A stretch of 64,000 bases of DNA, taken from the NCBI RefSeq assembly GCF_016908315.1, contig NZ_JAFBDQ010000012.1, forward strand, positions 1 through 64,000, given 5' to 3'. The number at the start of each line of letters is the position of its first letter. Position 1 is the stretch's first letter. This document shows, piece by piece, positions 7,749 to 16,358 of this stretch. Source of the stretch: Halanaerobacter jeridensis. GTDB taxonomy: Bacteria; Bacillota; Halanaerobiia; Halobacteroidales; Halobacteroidaceae. The position numbers and the translations under genes are program-made. The notes below the pieces were generated by a model. That model ran no database searches and had not been told where the DNA came from. It worked only from the letters and a program-made list of their open reading frames with translations.

Positions 7749-9785
7749 ATGAATAATTTGAAACAACGACAGCAGAAATTATTAATAGAACTATTAAGTG
7801 CTGAAGAGTCTTTAACGACTAAGCATTTAGCAGATAAGTTAGATGTTTCTCCGCGTACAATTCGTAAAGATATTAAAGCAATTAACTTATGGTTAGGAGA
7901 TAGCTATGATGGTGAAGTGAAAACTAAACCGCGAGTGGGAGTTTGGTTAGATATAAGTTGTGAAGAAAAAGAAATATTAAAAGAAGAATTAGATTTTGGG
8001 AGCAATAATTTTGTACCTACTAATCGCCGGGAGCGAATTGTTTATTTATTGAAAAGGTTGTTAGAAACTCAGCAGGTGCTGACAACGAGAGAGTTGGCCC
8101 AAGAATTATATGTTAGCCGAGCGACAATCAATAATGATTTAGCTGAAGTTGAAGATTGGTTAGCAGGACATGACTTAAAATTAAAAAAGAGACCGAATTG
8201 GGGAATTAAAGTAGTTGGAGAAGAAAAAGATCTACGATCTGCTGTTTCACATTTGTTATCGACTAATACTGATATTCCTAATCTATTTGAATTTTTAAAT
8301 GGTGTGCAGCAGACTCATAATGATAAAAGGATCTATATTAATAATTTAAATGAGATTCAAAGAATGATTGATCAACCTGATTTACCTATTATAGAACAAG
8401 TAGTAAAGGAAGTGCAAGAAGATTTTAAATTTAAATTTACTGATCAAGCTTATTCTGGTTTAGTAATTCATTTAGCCATTGCTTTACGGAGAATCAAATT
8501 AGGTCAAAGTATTGAATTACCTGATTATCAAAGCAATGATCTGAAAGAAAATAAAGAGTATAAGATGGCTCAAGTTATTGTAACTCGGTTAGAAAATGAA
8601 TTAGAAGTAGAAATCCCTAAAGAAGAAATTTATTATATTACTTTACATCTCTTAGGTGCTAAGGTGCAAGAAACTCCAGAACAAGAACAAGCAGTAGGGG
8701 TTACCTTAGATGATATAGATCCAGAATTGCTTGATTTAGCTAAAAAGATGATTAAACAAGCTGAATCAGTGTTAGATGTTTCTTTAGCTAATGATAGAGA
8801 GTTATTGGTAGGTTTAAGTGTTCATTTGCGGTCTGCTGTCAATAGATTGAAATATAATATGAACTTATTTAACCCTATGTTAGAAGAAGTGAAAAGTTCT
8901 TATTCCTTAACTTATGAGGCAGCAGTAGCAGCTAGTCAAGTAATAGAAGAAGAATATGGGGTGGAGATGATAGAAGACGAAGTTGGCTATATTACCATTC
9001 ATCTTCAAGCAGCTTTAGAAAGGATAGAACAAAAGAATGAACAACCGCTGCAGGTTTTAGTGGTCTGTTCAACTGGGGTAGGAACAGCACAATTGTTAGC
9101 TACTAAGTTAAAAAGAAGATTTGATAATTTTGATATTCTTGAAATTGCTTCTAGTTTTGAAGTAGATAGTATTGTGCAGGAAGAGAATCCAGATTTGATT
9201 ATTACTACTGTTCCTTTAACTGTAGAAGTAGAGCCTGAGGTTATCAAAGTTAGTCCTTTGTTACCTAATTCTGATTTAAAGCAGATAGAATCATATGTAA
9301 AGCAATTTAATCAAAAAGTACCTGATAAACCTGAGATTGATTTTAATAGATTATTATCTAGATTAGATGCAGACTTAATTTTTGTGAAGCAAAATTTCAC
9401 TTCACAAGTAGAGATAATTAAATTCTTAGGTCAACAGTTACAAGAAGTAGGTTGTGTCAAAACTGATTTTATAGATTCAGTTATTGCTCGTGAAGAATTA
9501 TCTTCAACAAATATAGGCAATGGAGTCTGTATTCCTCATGGTGTACTAAACCAAGTTAAAGAACCGGCTATTGCAGTTTGTCAACTAGAAGAGTCAGTCC
9601 CATGGGATGATTATGAGGCAAATTTGATTTTTCTCTTAGCTATGGATTTATCTAAACAGCAAGCAGCAGAAGAACTCTTTGATGAATTATATGAGTTAAC
9701 CCAAAACCAAAAATTAGTGCAGCAACTAAATGAGAGTGCTACTGCAGATGAATTCTTGCAATCATTGGCAACTGGAGGGGATTAA
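7749..9785 (+). CDS. BglG/MtlR-type PTS-controlled transcriptional regulator
   Basis: A 678-residue activator with the full MtlR architecture: HTH_11 at residues 1-60 (HLADKLDVSPRTIRKDI), a second Mga-like HTH at about 80-145 (ELAQELYVSRATINND), PRD1 (HLAIALRRI, YITLHLLG), PRD2 (LSVHLRSAVNRL, YITIHLQAALERI), an EIIB-like domain with its Cys in VVCSTGVGTA, and an EIIA type 2 domain with its His in CIPHGVL. The PRD and EIIB/EIIA sites are where PTS phosphorylation tunes activity. In-frame ATGs also occur at 7728 and 7737; 7749 is preferred because AGGGATGG lies at a suitable distance. It is three bases from the EIIA gene, so it probably activates its own operon. Confidence 0.93.
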   Translation: MNNLKQRQQKLLIELLSAEESLTTKHLADKLDVSPRTIRKDIKAINLWLGDSYDGEVKTKPRVGVWLDISCEEKEILKEELDFGSNNFVPTNRRERIVYLLKRLLETQQVLTTRELAQELYVSRATINNDLAEVEDWLAGHDLKLKKRPNWGIKVVGEEKDLRSAVSHLLSTNTDIPNLFEFLNGVQQTHNDKRIYINNLNEIQRMIDQPDLPIIEQVVKEVQEDFKFKFTDQAYSGLVIHLAIALRRIKLGQSIELPDYQSNDLKENKEYKMAQVIVTRLENELEVEIPKEEIYYITLHLLGAKVQETPEQEQAVGVTLDDIDPELLDLAKKMIKQAESVLDVSLANDRELLVGLSVHLRSAVNRLKYNMNLFNPMLEEVKSSYSLTYEAAVAASQVIEEEYGVEMIEDEVGYITIHLQAALERIEQKNEQPLQVLVVCSTGVGTAQLLATKLKRRFDNFDILEIASSFEVDSIVQEENPDLIITTVPLTVEVEPEVIKVSPLLPNSDLKQIESYVKQFNQKVPDKPEIDFNRLLSRLDADLIFVKQNFTSQVEIIKFLGQQLQEVGCVKTDFIDSVIAREELSSTNIGNGVCIPHGVLNQVKEPAIAVCQLEESVPWDDYEANLIFLLAMDLSKQQAAEELFDELYELTQNQKLVQQLNESATADEFLQSLATGGD

Positions 9786-9787
9786 GT

Positions 9788-10240
9788 ATGGATGTTTCAG
9801 AATTGATAAATCATAAATTAATTGATTTATCTCTAACTGCAAATAATCAACTAGAAACAATAGAAGCGTTGACTGACTTATTATATCAAGAAGATAAAAT
9901 TACATCTAAAGAAGAATTTAAAGCAGGAATTATTGAACGCGAAGAAGAGGGAACTACTGGATTTGGACAAAAAGTAGCTATTCCTCACTGCAAATCAGAC
10001 AGTGTTAAAGAAGTTAGTATGGCAGTTGCAAAGTTAAAAGAAGGTGTAGATTGGAATGCTGTTGATGAAGATAAAGTAAAATTAGTAATTATGTTAGCTG
10101 TGCCTAATCAAGCAGCTAATACTAAACATATAGAGATCTTATCAACTTTATCTACTAAATTAATGGAAGATGAGTTTGTAGAACAGCTATTAGCAGTTAA
10201 AGATAAAGAAAAATTAATAAAATTATTAAGTAAAGATTAA
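9788..10240 (+). CDS. PTS EIIA component, fructose/mannitol type
   Basis: A 150-residue stand-alone EIIA of the fructose-mannitol class (PTS_EIIA_2). The phosphorylated His is in GFGQKVAIPHCKS (about residues 58-70), preceded by the family's REEEGTTGFG segment. It accepts phosphate from HPr and passes it to the EIIB encoded 29 bases downstream. It lies between the regulator and EIIB in a tight four-gene cluster. The regulator also carries its own EIIA domain, so two EIIA modules exist here. The sugar is not decided by sequence. Confidence 0.93.
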   Translation: MDVSELINHKLIDLSLTANNQLETIEALTDLLYQEDKITSKEEFKAGIIEREEEGTTGFGQKVAIPHCKSDSVKEVSMAVAKLKEGVDWNAVDEDKVKLVIMLAVPNQAANTKHIEILSTLSTKLMEDEFVEQLLAVKDKEKLIKLLSKD

Positions 10241-10268
10241 TCAATCATTTATAAGGAGGAGATTACTA

Positions 10269-10577
10269 ATGAAGATTGTAGCAGTAACAGCTTGCCCAAA
10301 TGGGATAGCACATACAAATATGGTTGCTAAGGCGCTGAAAGAAGAGGCGGATAAGAGAGGACTAGAGATTAAATTAGAAAAGCAAGGTGCTTTAGGTATG
10401 GAAAATGAAATCACAGAAGAGGATCTTGCTGAAGCAGATGTAGCTATTTTAGCTGTGTCTACGAAAATAGAAGGAGAATCTAGGTTTGATAATTTACCAA
10501 CGCATAAGGTAAAGATTGATAAGGCGATTCGGGATACTGAAAAAATTGTGGACGAAGCACTAAAATTAGTAGAATAA
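10269..10577 (+). CDS. PTS EIIB component, fructose family
   Basis: A 102-residue EIIB with the signature VAVTACPNGIAHTNMVAKAL; Cys9 is the phosphocysteine. Classic fructose EIIB reads ACPTGIAHTYMAAEAL, so this is a somewhat divergent member. It receives phosphate from the upstream EIIA and phosphorylates the sugar carried by EIIC. AAGGAGGAGA precedes the ATG. The A, B and C proteins are separate genes here, whereas many fructose systems fuse them. Confidence 0.93.
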   Translation: MKIVAVTACPNGIAHTNMVAKALKEEADKRGLEIKLEKQGALGMENEITEEDLAEADVAILAVSTKIEGESRFDNLPTHKVKIDKAIRDTEKIVDEALKLVE

Positions 10578-10598
10578 AATACCTAGGAGGGATATTCT

Positions 10599-11678
10599 AT
10601 GGAAAAGTTAAAAGAGTTTGCTAAGAATCTGCAGGAACATCTGATGACTGGTGTTTCTTATATGGTACCATTTGTAGCAGCAGCTGGACTTATGTTAGCT
10701 TTATCATCTATCATTGGTAAATTCACTGTTGGAACAGCAGCTGTCTGGAAAGAAGAGTATGCTAATACTTTTGCTCATACTGTTAATAAGATAGGTGGTA
10801 TGGGATTTGAACTATTAGTCCCAATCATAGCAGGATATATTGCTTATTCAATTGCTGATAAACCAGGAATTGCTCCTGGGATGATTTGTGGTGTTTTAGC
10901 TAGTAATATGAAAGCTGGTTTTTTAGGTGGGATTGTAGTTGGACTGATGTCTGGTTATTTGGTAAAGTGGATGAAAGAAAATATTAAATTACCTCCATCT
11001 ATTATGCCTTTATTGACAATTATTCTAATACCATTAGGAGCAACACTTACGGTGGCTTTGGTATTTTATTATTTAATTGGGCAACCAATTGCTGGAATGA
11101 TGACGTTCTTAGAAACTTGGCTAAAAGGAATGCAGGGTAGTAGTAAGATTGTATTAGGAGCAATTTTAGGAGCTATGATGGCCTTTAATATGGGAGGTCC
11201 ATTGAATAAAACTGCTGTAGCATTTGCTTTTGGTATGTATGCTTCTAAAATTTATTTCCCAAATACAGCGATTCATATTGCCGTATCAGTACCGCCATTA
11301 GGAATGTGGTTAGCTACTAAGATGGCGCCAGATAAGTATCGGGATAAAGAAAAGACCGCGGCTGACCCCGCAGCAATAATGGCTATCTTTGGTATAACTG
11401 AAGGTACTATTCCAATTGCTATGGCTGACCCATTTAGAGTAATTCCTTCAATCATGATTGGAACTGCTACTGCTACTGGATTAGCTGGTTTCTTCAATAT
11501 CATTAATCCAGTTACTTTAGCCTTCTTCTTATCTTGGCCATTTGTTAATAAGCCAATTTTATATGGTGTTTGCATGCTTGTAGGAATGGTAGTTACAGCC
11601 CTAGTAGCGAATACTTTAAAACCAGATTTAGAGTTTGAAGAAGATGAACAAGGACAAGTTCAAAGCCAGGCTGCTTAA
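10599..11678 (+). CDS. PTS EIIC permease, fructose family
   Basis: A 359-residue membrane permease of the fructose-type EIIC family with about nine to ten helices. The start (EHLMTGVSYMVPFVAAAGLM) and the substrate-region motif FGITEGTIPIAMADPFRVIP (about residues 266-285) are characteristic. The C-terminal tail (about 345-359) is acidic and Gln-rich. It is the last gene of the regulator-A-B-C cluster, closed by a strong terminator. No phosphofructokinase or sugar-phosphate enzyme lies alongside, so the imported sugar (fructose, or a mannosyl or other ketose-type substrate) is unknown. Confidence 0.92.
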   Translation: MEKLKEFAKNLQEHLMTGVSYMVPFVAAAGLMLALSSIIGKFTVGTAAVWKEEYANTFAHTVNKIGGMGFELLVPIIAGYIAYSIADKPGIAPGMICGVLASNMKAGFLGGIVVGLMSGYLVKWMKENIKLPPSIMPLLTIILIPLGATLTVALVFYYLIGQPIAGMMTFLETWLKGMQGSSKIVLGAILGAMMAFNMGGPLNKTAVAFAFGMYASKIYFPNTAIHIAVSVPPLGMWLATKMAPDKYRDKEKTAADPAAIMAIFGITEGTIPIAMADPFRVIPSIMIGTATATGLAGFFNIINPVTLAFFLSWPFVNKPILYGVCMLVGMVVTALVANTLKPDLEFEEDEQGQVQSQAA

Positions 11679-11692
11679 TTAAATAGTAATAA

Positions 11693-11728
11693 AAAAAGAC
11701 CTCTCTGGAAATACAGAGAGGTCTTTTT
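11693..11728. terminator. Bidirectional terminator between convergent genes
   Basis: A 14-bp inverted repeat (AAAAAGACCTCTCT at 11693-11706, AGAGAGGTCTTTTT at 11715-11728) with A/T tracts on both sides serves both the PTS operon and the convergent phosphatase gene. Confidence 0.93.
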
Positions 11729-11747
11729 AGCTTATTTTCAGTTTGAA

Positions 11748-13367
11748 TCACTCCGAATTAACTTCATCCCTTTTTAAAACTAACAGGGTGATATCGTCAG
11801 ATTGAGGTTTTTCTATAAACTGCTTAAAATCAGCAATGATTTGATCCATTATAAACTGTGGTGAAGAGTGATAATTGAGTTTTAAATTATTGATCAAACG
11901 CTTGGCCCCATAAATTCCTCCCCTAGCTCTTTCCTCAATTAATCCATCCGTAGCAGCTAAAATAATATCTTGCTGCTCTAAATAAAAATCATCTTCTGGG
12001 AATTCGTATTTTGTACTAGGAATAGCTAAAGAAATAGGTAATTCAGTAGCAGTTAATTCTTTAACTTTTCCATTTTTGACTAGCAAAGGTAGGGTTTGAA
12101 AACCAGCATTTGCATATTTGACTCTATAATCATCAAGGTCGACTATAAATAATAGCAGACAGATAAAATAATCTTCAGGAAATTGTTCTTCGCGAAATCT
12201 TTGATTAATATGCTCCATTATTTCTTGGGGCGATAAGTCTTTTCTGTGGTCATTAGTAACTAAAAAGTTGTTAATCGCCTCTTTGACAAAGACATTTAAA
12301 AAAGCTCCATCAATTCCATGCCCAGTAATATCTACTAAATAAAAAATGAATTTATCTTCTAATTTAATTAAATTATATAGGTCACCACCAATTTCTTCAG
12401 CCGGCAAATAACTAGCAGCTAAAGAAAGTTCTTTTAAATCTTTTGGTTTATCCCCCATCAACTGTAGGTGAATCTTTCTGCCCGCTTCAATTCTTTGTCT
12501 TAATTGTTGATTAGTCGATTTTAATTCAGATTGCATTGCTTTTAATTCTTCATTGATAGAATCAATTTCTTCATAGCTCTCTTGCAAATTTTCATTTTTA
12601 TTCTTTAATTTATAAAACAAAGAAGTATATGGATCTTGTAAAACTACTTTTATAACCGAACGATATAAGAAATAAAAAGACATTAATTTAAAAAGATGGC
12701 CAATTACATTAGATAGTCCAAAAACATCAATATAAAGAGTAAAGAAAAATTCAGCAGCTATAGTAGTAAATAAAGCTAATTTTAAAAAGAGATGACTCTT
12801 TTTAGTGAAACGATCTTGATAATAGTACAGTAAAAAGAGAGCAATTATTAATAAAGCGATAATTATATATTCACTAATTATTTTAAATGAAGTTAAACCC
12901 TGACCGGCAATAAAACAGTCAGGAAAATAGCCCATAAAAATACTAACTATAATTAAAGCACTGATTAATGAAAAAAGAATAATTGTTTTTTTCTTATTTA
13001 ATTTATGATCTAAGTAATAAAAAGAGCCGATTAAAATAAAACTTTCAAAATAACGGGCGGCAATCCATAGTTGAGTGGGGATGTTAGTTTCTACATCTAA
13101 AACTGACATGCCTTTATAACTCAGAGTATGTAGTAGGTCAAAGCCAGCAATAAAACCGTAGGCTAAACCGAGGAAGATTAAGTAGTCATTATCTGTGATT
13201 TCATTAATATTAATTACAATAATAAAAATGCTAAATGCGATAATAATACTGAATAATTCCACTCCTAAGTGAAAAAGTAAGAAATTTTTAAATTCGAGAA
13301 AAAGTAGCATGGTAGTTAATAATAAAAAGACCTTAAATCCTTTATCTTTAAATAATGTGTGGTCCAT
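11748..13367 (-). CDS. MASE3 membrane sensor with SpoIIE-type PP2C phosphatase
   Basis: A 539-residue protein. Residues about 10-245 hold seven to eight membrane helices matching MASE3 (for example FIAGFDLLHTLSYKGM and WIAARYFESFILIG). A short coiled coil follows (about 250-305), then a SpoIIE/RsbU-type PP2C phosphatase domain (about 310-535) with metal-binding motifs PAEEIGGDLY, VDITGHGIDGA and AATDGLIEE. Such enzymes dephosphorylate anti-anti-sigma factors. The longer reading from 13400 is disfavoured because GAGGTGG sits just before the ATG at 13367. The phosphatase domain is clearly paralogous to that at 18046-20298. No sigma-factor partner is adjacent. Confidence 0.9.
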   Translation of the reverse strand: MDHTLFKDKGFKVFLLLTTMLLFLEFKNFLLFHLGVELFSIIIAFSIFIIVININEITDNDYLIFLGLAYGFIAGFDLLHTLSYKGMSVLDVETNIPTQLWIAARYFESFILIGSFYYLDHKLNKKKTIILFSLISALIIVSIFMGYFPDCFIAGQGLTSFKIISEYIIIALLIIALFLLYYYQDRFTKKSHLFLKLALFTTIAAEFFFTLYIDVFGLSNVIGHLFKLMSFYFLYRSVIKVVLQDPYTSLFYKLKNKNENLQESYEEIDSINEELKAMQSELKSTNQQLRQRIEAGRKIHLQLMGDKPKDLKELSLAASYLPAEEIGGDLYNLIKLEDKFIFYLVDITGHGIDGAFLNVFVKEAINNFLVTNDHRKDLSPQEIMEHINQRFREEQFPEDYFICLLLFIVDLDDYRVKYANAGFQTLPLLVKNGKVKELTATELPISLAIPSTKYEFPEDDFYLEQQDIILAATDGLIEERARGGIYGAKRLINNLKLNYHSSPQFIMDQIIADFKQFIEKPQSDDITLLVLKRDEVNSE

Positions 13368-13538
13368 TTTTGCCACCTCTTTATAATAGATTAATGTCAA
13401 GGTAAACTATAATTGCATATATAGTATAAATTCTATAGGTGATGACTTTAGTTTAACACAATAAATAATGATTTTCAATTTTAGAGCTTATGTGGCTTAG
13501 TGAGTTTTGTTGTAATTTATATTTTAGTGACTATTTAT

Positions 13539-13567
13539 TTGCATTTTGTTTACATTTTGTTTATAAT
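13539..13567 (+). promoter_or_regulatory. Promoter with palindromic operator-like site upstream of 13614 gene
   Basis: TTGCAT (13539-13544) and TATAAT (13562-13567) are separated by 17 bases. The -10 lies inside a perfect 9+1+9 palindrome, TTGTTTATAATATAAACAA (13557-13575). ATTTTGTTTA also occurs twice, 11 bp apart (13543-13552 and 13554-13563). The arrangement suggests repressor control. Confidence 0.6.
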
Positions 13568-13613
13568 ATAAACAACGAAATAAAATAAATATCAACTAGA
13601 AAGGAGAGATACT

Positions 13614-14243
13614 ATGTCTCATAATCCTAGTAACGAGGAAAATTCTTGGCAAGATAAGGCTAAGAAATATGGTAAAGTAGTGTTAGTAGTTTTAATTGCA
13701 ATTTGGATTTTTAATATTGCTCAAGGTGCCCAAAATTTAGCTGAAGAAAATAAGAAGTATGTGCAAAAACCTAATTTTGAAATTGCAACAGTTCCCGGGG
13801 GCCCACAACGCTTTAAAACATCATTTCAAGGCTATTTAGAAAGAAGTGAAAAGGATATTAAAGCTGACAAATATTTATGGAGTACGTTGATTATTGAAAA
13901 TACGGGTGGTACATTAGCAGAAGGAATTACAATTAATGATGTAGCAGCTGCCCCAATTGCTGAGGTGGGTTATGAAGATCCAGGTTATGGCTTTACTGAG
14001 ATTAAAGTTAAACACAAGTCTGGTGAGCAAAAGGCAACTATTGATGTAGAATCTCTTGAATTAGGAGAAAATTTAAAAATATTTATTGCTTTTAAACCAC
14101 AAGAAATTGCTAAACCTTATGACCAAAGTAGTAAGCAACAGTGGGCGCAAATTTATGATACTTATCAAGTTAAAATTAATGTCAAAGCTGAAAAATCACA
14201 AGAAACATTATATTTAGATGGTCTTCCTCAATTGAATAGTTAA
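13614..14243 (+). CDS. Single-pass membrane-anchored protein of unknown function
   Basis: A 209-residue protein not recognised as any named family. A short charged N-terminus is followed by one membrane helix (about residues 20-38, YGKVVLVVLIAIWIFNIAQG). The rest is predicted extracytoplasmic, with beta-rich stretches such as YLWSTLIIENTGGTLAEGI that look like an immunoglobulin- or CARDB-like sandwich (inference). It is a monocistronic unit with its own promoter (13539-13567, with a palindromic operator-like sequence) and its own terminator (14284-14316), which suggests separately regulated expression. Confidence 0.75.
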   Translation: MSHNPSNEENSWQDKAKKYGKVVLVVLIAIWIFNIAQGAQNLAEENKKYVQKPNFEIATVPGGPQRFKTSFQGYLERSEKDIKADKYLWSTLIIENTGGTLAEGITINDVAAAPIAEVGYEDPGYGFTEIKVKHKSGEQKATIDVESLELGENLKIFIAFKPQEIAKPYDQSSKQQWAQIYDTYQVKINVKAEKSQETLYLDGLPQLNS

Positions 14244-14283
14244 TATAAATATACTCAATTTGAGTTATCGTTTCACCTCCACT

Positions 14284-14316
14284 ACTATCCTCCGTACCCC
14301 CGGAGGATAGTTTTAT
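14284..14316 (+). terminator. Rho-independent terminator
   Basis: Perfect 11-bp GC-rich stem (ACTATCCTCCG at 14284-14294, CGGAGGATAGT at 14301-14311) followed by TTTATTT. Confidence 0.92.
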
Positions 14317-14349
14317 TTAACTATACTTATTAGAGAGGAGAGGATTGTG

Positions 14350-15522
14350 ATGACTAAATTAAAGTTAAGTTTGAGTTTAATATTGATTTTGATAATCTTT
14401 TGTTCAGGATTAGCAGTAGCTAATACAACCATCAATGCTCATTCAGCAGTATTAATTGATGCTCAGACTGGACAAGTTTTATTGCAAAAAAATGCTAAAC
14501 AGCAGTCTCCCCTTGCTAGTTTAACTAAAGTTATGACTGTGTTAGTAGCATTAGAAGAAGTAGAAAGTGCTAAATTTTCTTTACAAGACCAAGTTACAAT
14601 CAGCCCCGCGGCAGAAGCAATGGGAGGCTCTCAAATTTGGTTAGCTGCAGGAGAAAAATATACTTTAAAAGAATTATTAAAAGCTGTTTTACTCCCATCA
14701 GCTAATGATGCTGCAGTAGCAGTAGCGAATTATATAGCTGGTACTGAGCAGCAATTTGTAAGATTAATGAACCGCCAAGCAGAGCAATTAGGATTAGAAA
14801 AAACTCATTTTATTAACTGTACTGGTTTACCTGCTAAAAAAGGGGGCAATAAATCTACAGCTCATGAATTAGCTTCGTTAGTTCAAAATCTGATTACTAA
14901 TCATAATCAAGTTTTAAATTGGACTAATCAGCGGGTAGATTATATTCATAAACAGCAAGCAATTTATAATACTAATCAATTAATTGGTCATTATGAAGGA
15001 GCAGATGGATTACAGACAGGTTGGACAAAAGAAGCAGGGTATTGCCTGACTGTTACAGCTAAAAGAGATGAGCGGCGCTTGATCGCTGTATTATTAGGTG
15101 CTGAGACTAAGGAACTGCGTATCAATACAGCTAAAAACTTATTGGATTATGGCTTTGATCTTTTTCGACGAAGAAAGATAGTAGCTGCCGGCAAAAAAAT
15201 TAATACTTTAGAAGTAGAACAAGGGTCAGAATTGAAAGTACCAGTAGTTACAGAAACTAAATTAAAACCATTAGTTAAGGTTGGTACTGAAGAACAAATA
15301 ACAAAAGAAGTAGAATTAACTAAGAGGATTTTAGAAGCTCCTTTGGCAGATAATAAAAAAGTAGGGAGCATTAGCTATTATTATCAAGAGCAAAAATTAG
15401 GTTCAGTAGATTTAGTTACTTTAAGAGAAGTCCCAGAAGCAGAGTGGACAACTTTATTAATTAGGTGGTTAAGTAATTTTGGCGGTACAATAGTTAGTGC
15501 AGTAGATTATTTATTAGCTTAA
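14350..15522 (+). CDS. D-alanyl-D-alanine carboxypeptidase, DacF/PBP5 family
   Basis: A 390-residue S11 peptidase with an N-terminal signal peptide (cleavage near AVANT). It trims the terminal D-Ala from peptidoglycan pentapeptides outside the membrane. Using the ATG at 14350, the SxxK tetrad is SLTK (Ser57) and SxN is SAN (about 117). The third motif, normally KTG, reads QTG in GADGLQTGWTKEAG. A PBP5 C-terminal beta domain (about 275-350) and an amphipathic C-terminal anchor follow. A GTG three bases upstream is an alternative start. A response regulator/kinase pair follows. The Lys-to-Gln change makes activity worth testing. Confidence 0.9.
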   Translation: MTKLKLSLSLILILIIFCSGLAVANTTINAHSAVLIDAQTGQVLLQKNAKQQSPLASLTKVMTVLVALEEVESAKFSLQDQVTISPAAEAMGGSQIWLAAGEKYTLKELLKAVLLPSANDAAVAVANYIAGTEQQFVRLMNRQAEQLGLEKTHFINCTGLPAKKGGNKSTAHELASLVQNLITNHNQVLNWTNQRVDYIHKQQAIYNTNQLIGHYEGADGLQTGWTKEAGYCLTVTAKRDERRLIAVLLGAETKELRINTAKNLLDYGFDLFRRRKIVAAGKKINTLEVEQGSELKVPVVTETKLKPLVKVGTEEQITKEVELTKRILEAPLADNKKVGSISYYYQEQKLGSVDLVTLREVPEAEWTTLLIRWLSNFGGTIVSAVDYLLA

Positions 15523-15623
15523 TAATATCATTTTTAGCAAGAAATTTATGCTAAAAGGGAGGAATTTACTTATTTTTCAAGAATATATCGTGGTAAGTCA
15601 CTACTTAGAAAGGAGTATTTGAG

Positions 15624-16358
15624 TTGGACTTACACGGTAAAAAAATATTATTAATTGAAGATGATGACCATATTTATTCCTTAGTGGAAGCAATGTTGAA
15701 ATCATATGATATAGATTTAATTTTTAAGCAAGATGGTCAAAGCGGATTAAAAGCTGCTTTAGAAAAAGATTTAGACTTAATTCTTTTAGATATTATGCTG
15801 CCAGAAAAAGACGGATGGGAGATTTGTCGTGAATTAAAAAATAAAGGTGTAGAGACTCCAATTATTATGTTAACGGCTAAAGTAGAAGAAACTGATAAAG
15901 TTTTGGGTTTAGAAATAGGAGCAGATGATTATGTAACTAAACCATTTAGTCCTCGCGAATTAACTGCTCGTATTAAGGCAGTGATTAGGCGATTTGAAAA
16001 GACTAAAGATAAACCTGCTGCTGAGAAAAAAGCACTTGAATTACCTAGCTTGGATTTAAGAATTGATCCTAAAAGCAGAGCAGTCTATATTCAAGGGTCT
16101 GAAATAGCAGTAGCTCCTAAAGAGTTTCAATTACTAGTTTTCTTGGCCCGACGTCCTAATCAAGCTTTTAGTCGTGAAGAGTTATTGACAGAGATTTGGG
16201 GGCCAGATACTGATAAACGAAGTCGAACTATAGATGAACATATCAAAAGATTAAGGAAAAAATTAAGCAAGGGAGGATTAGAAGAGATACCTTTAGAAAC
16301 AGTGTGGGGGGTAGGTTATAAATTTGTAATAAAGGATGAATTAGAAAATGAAACTTAA
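15624..16358 (+). CDS. OmpR/PhoB-family response regulator
   Basis: A 244-residue two-domain regulator. The receiver domain (about 5-120) has the acidic pocket EDDD, phospho-acceptor Asp56 in LILLDIMLP, and the switch Lys in DDYVTKPFSP. A winged-helix DNA-binding domain (about 145-238) ends with RTIDEHIKRLRKKL and VWGVGYKF. The start codon is TTG, supported by AAGGAG eight bases upstream. It overlaps the downstream kinase gene by 11 bases, so the two form a cognate pair. The neighbouring DacF-type gene suggests an envelope-related regulon. Confidence 0.95.
   Translation: MDLHGKKILLIEDDDHIYSLVEAMLKSYDIDLIFKQDGQSGLKAALEKDLDLILLDIMLPEKDGWEICRELKNKGVETPIIMLTAKVEETDKVLGLEIGADDYVTKPFSPRELTARIKAVIRRFEKTKDKPAAEKKALELPSLDLRIDPKSRAVYIQGSEIAVAPKEFQLLVFLARRPNQAFSREELLTEIWGPDTDKRSRTIDEHIKRLRKKLSKGGLEEIPLETVWGVGYKFVIKDELENET

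Noticed and set aside
15532-15556. Small hairpin (TTTTAGCA / TGCTAAAA) after the carboxypeptidase gene
   Set aside because: Short AT-rich stem with no T-tract; not convincing as a terminator.
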